Of a stretch of DNA of 64,000 nucleotides, positions 60,599 through 64,000 are shown in pieces; the first letter of the stretch is position 1, and every line of letters begins with the position of its first letter. Source of the DNA: Ginsengibacter hankyongi (GTDB lineage Bacteria > Bacteroidota > Bacteroidia > Chitinophagales > Chitinophagaceae). The stretch lies in contig NZ_VYQF01000005.1 in the NCBI RefSeq assembly GCF_008710285.1, positions 62,001 to 126,000 on the forward strand, read 5' to 3'. The notes beneath the pieces are model-generated. The model made no database searches, had not been told where the DNA came from, and worked only from the letters and a program-made list of their open reading frames with translations. The translations under genes were made by a program, and so were the position numbers.

Positions 60599-60782
60599 GA
60601 TGTTCTATATAAGGCGTAAATTTACAAAGCAAATAATTGCCAATGCTTTTCTTTCGCAACTTTACTTATTATATTGATAAAAGAACCTGGAAGTATTTTT
60701 TTCTTTTGCTGGCCTTATGCAAGGGGTTTAGTTAACCTATTTTCTTAATTAACTAATTCACTATTAAACTAATTAACTAAGC

Positions 60783-61940
60783 ATGCCACACTACCATAAA
60801 TCAGGCTCAATTCCCCATAAACGCCATACACAGTTTCGTAAGCCGGATGGAGCATTATATTCAGAACAACTATTTTCAACCGAAGGTTTTTCTTCAGATT
60901 CTTCATTGCTTTATCACACACATCCGCCAACACAAATTATAAAAACGGATAAGCCATATTCTGTAATGCCCGAGATTGCAGAAGAGAAAATGCTGCAGCA
61001 CCGTAGTTTCCAGGGATTTAATATAAAAGCTGAAAATGATTATTTAAAAAGCCGTAAGCCGGTATTGGTAAATAACGATTGCCATATTTCACTGGCCGCG
61101 CCTGCAAAGAGTATGGAAAAATATTTCTATAAAAATGCAGATGCAGATGAAATTATTTTTGTCCATGAGGGAAGTGGAAAATTAAAAACTCAATATGGTG
61201 AGTTAAGTTTTTCGTATGGTGATTACCTGGTAATTCCAAGAGGTTCTATTTGCCAGATTCAATTTGATACGAAAAATAACCGCCTCTTTATTGTAGAATC
61301 GTTTAGCCCTGTACGTTACCCTAAGAAATATTTGAGCAATTACGGCCAATTGCTTGAAAATTCCCCCTATTGCGAAAGAGATATCCGCCAGCCGGAGAAT
61401 TTGCAAACTTTTGACATGAAAGGTGACTTTCTGATTATGACCAAAAAAAGCGGAATGATGTATGGTATTCATTACCTGCATCATCCTTTTGATGTTATTG
61501 GCTGGGATGGTTGTTGTTATCCCTTTGCTTTCTCTATTCATGATTTTGAGCCAATTACCGGCCGTGTACACCAGCCGCCGCCCGTGCACCTTACGTTTGA
61601 AGCGCATAATTTTGTTGTTTGTTCTTTTGTTCCCAGGATGTACGATTACCATCCTGAATCAATTCCTGCCCCCTACAACCACAGCAATATTGATAGTGAT
61701 GAATTATTGTATTACGTTGATGGAGACTTTATGAGCAGGAAACATGTTACAAGAGGCATGATAACATTGCACCCTGGGGGAATTCCGCACGGGCCGCACC
61801 CCGGCGCTGTTGAGAAAAGCATTGGCATGAAAGAGACGAAAGAACTTGCTGTAATGGTTGATACTTTTCATCCCTTGCAATTAACAAAACAGGCGCTTGA
61901 AATTGAAGATGCAAATTATGTAATGAGTTGGGCGGAGTAG
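60783..61940 (+). CDS. hmgA: Homogentisate 1,2-dioxygenase
   Basis: 385 residues. GSIPHKRHTQFRKPDGALYS opens the protein, then FVHEGSGKLKTQYGEL, YHPESIPAPYNHSNIDSDE and LHPGGIPHGPHPG supply the iron-binding His and Glu residues. It cleaves homogentisate, the intermediate of tyrosine breakdown, into maleylacetoacetate. It lies alone here; the other tyrosine degradation genes are not in the window. It is about 25 kb from the tyrosine synthesis operon and not obviously linked. Confidence 0.92.
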   Translation: MPHYHKSGSIPHKRHTQFRKPDGALYSEQLFSTEGFSSDSSLLYHTHPPTQIIKTDKPYSVMPEIAEEKMLQHRSFQGFNIKAENDYLKSRKPVLVNNDCHISLAAPAKSMEKYFYKNADADEIIFVHEGSGKLKTQYGELSFSYGDYLVIPRGSICQIQFDTKNNRLFIVESFSPVRYPKKYLSNYGQLLENSPYCERDIRQPENLQTFDMKGDFLIMTKKSGMMYGIHYLHHPFDVIGWDGCCYPFAFSIHDFEPITGRVHQPPPVHLTFEAHNFVVCSFVPRMYDYHPESIPAPYNHSNIDSDELLYYVDGDFMSRKHVTRGMITLHPGGIPHGPHPGAVEKSIGMKETKELAVMVDTFHPLQLTKQALEIEDANYVMSWAE

Positions 61941-62062
61941 GGTTTAGCTAATTAGTTAACAGTTACATTACTTTAGAAAACCAGGTTATAGAATTCTCTA
62001 TCAATAATCGAACAGGAAAATAATTTTAATTTTACCTAAATTGAGCAATAAAAAAATATAGT

Positions 62063-62467
62063 ATGATAAAATTCCACGATTTAAAAGCCGGAGACTATGT
62101 ACTTGCCGAAAGTGATGGGCAGGCCTGGGAAGGCGAAGTAACCGATTTTAACCACGACGAGAAAGAAATAAGTGTATACAACGGGGTTCAGGACTTTTGG
62201 TTTAAAAGTGAAGATTTGTACCCGCTGCCGCTTGATGAAAATCAATTAATGAAATTAAAATTTAAAAAACATGTGAACGACGATGGCACAGTGAAATATA
62301 TGAAAGGGGCTTTTAGAATTCAAACTCCTCAACAGGATAATTTTTCAAATTTTGAAATATGGTATAGAGATGAAAAAAGAATTATGACTCAGCCAATTTC
62401 TGTTCACCAGTTGCAAAACCATTATCTTGAAATGACTAAGGTGCATTTAACTGATGAGATCATTTAG
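62063..62467 (+). CDS. Conserved hypothetical protein
   Basis: 134 residues, no signal peptide. LKAGDYVLAESDGQAWEGEV and ISVYNGVQDFWFKSEDLYPL suggest a small beta-rich N-terminal domain (like a Tudor/SH3 barrel), then a helical tail. It resembles a protein seen in many Chitinophagaceae, with no known function. Its stop touches the convergent lipoprotein gene (62468). Confidence 0.6.
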   Translation: MIKFHDLKAGDYVLAESDGQAWEGEVTDFNHDEKEISVYNGVQDFWFKSEDLYPLPLDENQLMKLKFKKHVNDDGTVKYMKGAFRIQTPQQDNFSNFEIWYRDEKRIMTQPISVHQLQNHYLEMTKVHLTDEII

Positions 62468-63148
62468 TTATAAAAGACTGGCGCTTACAATCTTTGTTTG
62501 CACGTTCACATTAGCAACAACCCCTAAGTAATTAAGGCTAACGAGCGTACTATTCTCAATTAATCCATACTTTTTTGCATAATAGCTATTTATGCTGGTA
62601 GTAAGGTCGGCAGAAGGAATAAGTGTGGATGAGATAGTAGCGGTGACGTGTATAACATCTGAATAGTTTTGGCTGTTTACGGTTCTTGAAACGCCTTTTT
62701 CAGCTATTTGATAGTTAAGTGTAACAGGAACAGGAATCGGTATTCCCGGTACAGTTACAGAAAGCGTTTGAGACCAACCAGTTCCCACATTCATATTATC
62801 TTTCAGGTAAAGTCTTTCAAATGCCGTCGTGCCAAGCCCGGCAGGCAGCGAATCATATTGATAATAGTCATTTCCGGAGATGTTAAGATATTGGTTATTA
62901 CCGTTAGATACATTGTACACATGGTATGTTTTTCCGCTTATCGAACTGTCTTTTGTAGTGGAAGTAATTGTGTAATCAGTATTAACCGGTGTATTTCCTG
63001 AAGAATCGGCCTGGTGATAATGCCATGTACTGCCTGCGTCGGCGTTTACGTAAGTGTCCTGCCTTGATGGAGTAGGTGTGTCCGTGGTTTTTTTGCAGGA
63101 AAAGAAAATCAAAATAATAGCTGGAAATAGTAAGTTTTTTAGTTTCAT
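62468..63148 (-). CDS. Hypothetical lipoprotein
   Basis: 226 residues with lipobox FFSC (lipid cysteine at 18). The mature part is beta-rich (STWHYHQADSSGNTPVNTDY, then KTYHVYNVSNGN), with no clear enzyme site. The family is unknown to me. It is divergent from infA, whose promoter lies in the 90-base gap between them. Confidence 0.65.
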   Translation of the reverse strand: MKLKNLLFPAIILIFFSCKKTTDTPTPSRQDTYVNADAGSTWHYHQADSSGNTPVNTDYTITSTTKDSSISGKTYHVYNVSNGNNQYLNISGNDYYQYDSLPAGLGTTAFERLYLKDNMNVGTGWSQTLSVTVPGIPIPVPVTLNYQIAEKGVSRTVNSQNYSDVIHVTATISSTLIPSADLTTSINSYYAKKYGLIENSTLVSLNYLGVVANVNVQTKIVSASLL

Positions 63149-63189
63149 ATAGAGGATTTTTGTAGACTTGATGTAATATTAAGCCTTTT

Positions 63190-63222
63190 TTTGTAAAATT
63201 AAAATATTTAAACTTATCTTTG
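63190..63222 (+). promoter_or_regulatory. Promoter of the infA-rpmJ-rpsM cluster
   Basis: TTTG at 63190-63193 and TATCTTTG at 63215-63222 are 21 bases apart, close to the Bacteroidota pattern. Transcription would start about 10 bases before the infA ATG at 63239. Confidence 0.6.
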
Positions 63223-63238
63223 CGCTCCCAAAATCAAT

Positions 63239-63457
63239 ATGGCCAAACAAGCACTCATTAAACAAGACGGTACAATCCTGGAAGCCTTATCCAATGCGAT
63301 GTTCAGGGTTAAGCTTGAAAACGGACACGAGATTTTGGCTACCATTTCGGGTAAAATGCGTATGCATTACATAAGAATTTTGCCGGGAGACAAGGTAGGA
63401 GTGGAAATGAGTCCTTACGATTTATCAAGAGGCCGCATCATATTCAGGTATAAATAA
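63239..63457 (+). CDS. infA: Translation initiation factor IF-1
   Basis: 72 residues, the standard length. [40 protein letters not shown] and [20 protein letters not shown] match the OB-fold IF-1. It assists start site selection with IF-2 and IF-3. rpmJ follows 29 bases later. secY and map, which often precede infA, are absent; here a divergent lipoprotein gene lies upstream. Confidence 0.97.
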   Translation: MAKQALIKQDGTILEALSNAMFRVKLENGHEILATISGKMRMHYIRILPGDKVGVEMSPYDLSRGRIIFRYK

Positions 63458-63486
63458 GGGTATTAAAAGCAAATAACTAAATAGTC

Positions 63487-63603
63487 ATGAAAGTAAGGGC
63501 ATCAATAAAAAAAAGAAGTGTTGATTGTAAGATCGTGAGGAGAAAAGGAAGATTGTACGTAATCAACAAAAAAAATCCCCGCTTTAAGCAGAGACAGGGA
63601 TAA
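63487..63603 (+). CDS. rpmJ: Ribosomal protein bL36 (zinc-free form)
   Basis: 38 residues, [20 protein letters not shown] then [18 protein letters not shown]. The usual zinc site of L36 (Cys11, Cys14, Cys27, His32) has only Cys14; positions 11, 27 and 32 are Ser, Asn and Phe. It is therefore the C-minus type. It sits between infA and rpsM. Confidence 0.95.
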   Translation: MKVRASIKKRSVDCKIVRRKGRLYVINKKNPRFKQRQG

Positions 63604-63658
63604 TCTTTTAATAGGCTTGGGATGACAAATAATTCAAAATTAAAAATTACAGATTAGT

Positions 63659-64000
63659 ATGGCTCGTATTGCCGGTATTGATTTACCAAAAAACAAAAGG
63701 GGAGAAATTGGTCTTACATATATATATGGAATAGGCCGTTCTACCGCCCGTTACATTTTAGATAAGGCAAATGTTAATCACGATAAGAAAGTGAATGAAT
63801 GGAATGATGAAGAGCAGACCTCTATCCGTAATGTAATTAGTGGTGAATTTAAAACAGAAGGTGCATTAAGAAGTGAAGTTCAAACCAACATTAAGCGATT
63901 GCTTGATATTGCTTGCTATCGTGGTTTAAGGCATCGTAAAGGTTTACCATTGCGTGGGCAACGTACCCGCACCAACAGCCGTACCCGTAAAGGAAAACGC
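63659..64000 (+). CDS. rpsM: Ribosomal protein uS13 (cut by window end)
   Basis: The first 114 codons are present: [40 protein letters not shown] and [20 protein letters not shown]. Only the C-terminal end is missing. It binds the head of the 30S subunit and contacts the 50S and P-site tRNA. rpsK, rpsD, rpoA and rplQ would be expected next. Confidence 0.97.
   Translation, partial: MARIAGIDLPKNKRGEIGLTYIYGIGRSTARYILDKANVNHDKKVNEWNDEEQTSIRNVISGEFKTEGALRSEVQTNIKRLLDIACYRGLRHRKGLPLRGQRTRTNSRTRKGKR

Noticed and set aside
60721-60782. Repeated TTAACTAA-like words before hmgA as an operator
   Set aside because: Low-complexity AT-rich repeats without symmetry; chance cannot be excluded.

Overview
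The window looks like chromosomal DNA of a Bacteroidota bacterium, most likely family Chitinophagaceae. The evidence is AT-rich DNA with few Shine-Dalgarno sites, TAnnTTTG-type -7 boxes, two secreted proteins with type IX secretion sorting domains, a carboxypeptidase-regulatory/TonB receptor, many small lipoproteins, a DUF5777 barrel, an EF-P with the loop NKTARAAA, and an infA-rpmJ-rpsM ribosomal cluster at the right end. I see no tRNA, rRNA, CRISPR array, insertion sequence or phage. Most of the window is core metabolism with small accessory patches and at least three decayed genes.

Layout. 1-3.7 kb: ABC-permease remnant, an OB-fold/YceI/DUF5777 operon, a lone response regulator. 3.8-9.6 kb: guanine deaminase, a methyltransferase, then a minus-strand three-gene cassette (SET protein, ATP-grasp protein, ATP-grasp-SET fusion) and a membrane class III cyclase. 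9.7-14.6 kb: polyphosphate glucokinase, rpiB, HAD phosphatase; accC, accB, efp. 14.7-26.6 kb: thioredoxin-like protein, mdh, SRPBCC pseudogene, TMEM175-like channel, SGNH hydrolase, glpD-glpK-glpF, lipB, a PLP desulfhydrase and a nucleotidyltransferase. 26.7-28.8 kb: ECF sigma factor with a membrane-anchored trypsin-like protease. 28.9-35.4 kb: aromatic amino acid operon pheA, aminotransferase, tyrA, DAHP synthase/chorismate mutase, aroB, aroA, preceded by an unannotated 24-residue Phe/Tyr-rich leader peptide and a 12-bp terminator stem. 35.6-46.2 kb: der, Met-rich lipoprotein, alpha/beta hydrolase, LuxR regulator, two large secreted proteins, a second ECF sigma/anti-sigma pair, an NlpC/P60 hydrolase. 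46.2-52.7 kb: ppa, crcB with a DUF190 partner, lipoproteins, phoH, a Met/His-rich cytochrome c, a frameshifted phytase-like pseudogene, DoxX. 52.7-64 kb: dipeptide epimerase, TonB receptor, rpe, TPR and TolB-like proteins, phosphodiesterase, homogentisate dioxygenase, infA-rpmJ-rpsM.

How it fits together. The aromatic block takes erythrose-4-phosphate and PEP toward chorismate, then prephenate to Phe and Tyr; the leader peptide would sense charged Phe and Tyr tRNAs. rpiB and rpe supply pentose-phosphate interconversion, and glpF-glpK-glpD takes glycerol to dihydroxyacetone phosphate. The two best leads are the leader-peptide attenuator (28.91-29.09 kb) and the ATP-grasp/SET cassette (5.12-8.29 kb), which looks like an amide-ligase plus lysine-methyltransferase pathway of unknown product.
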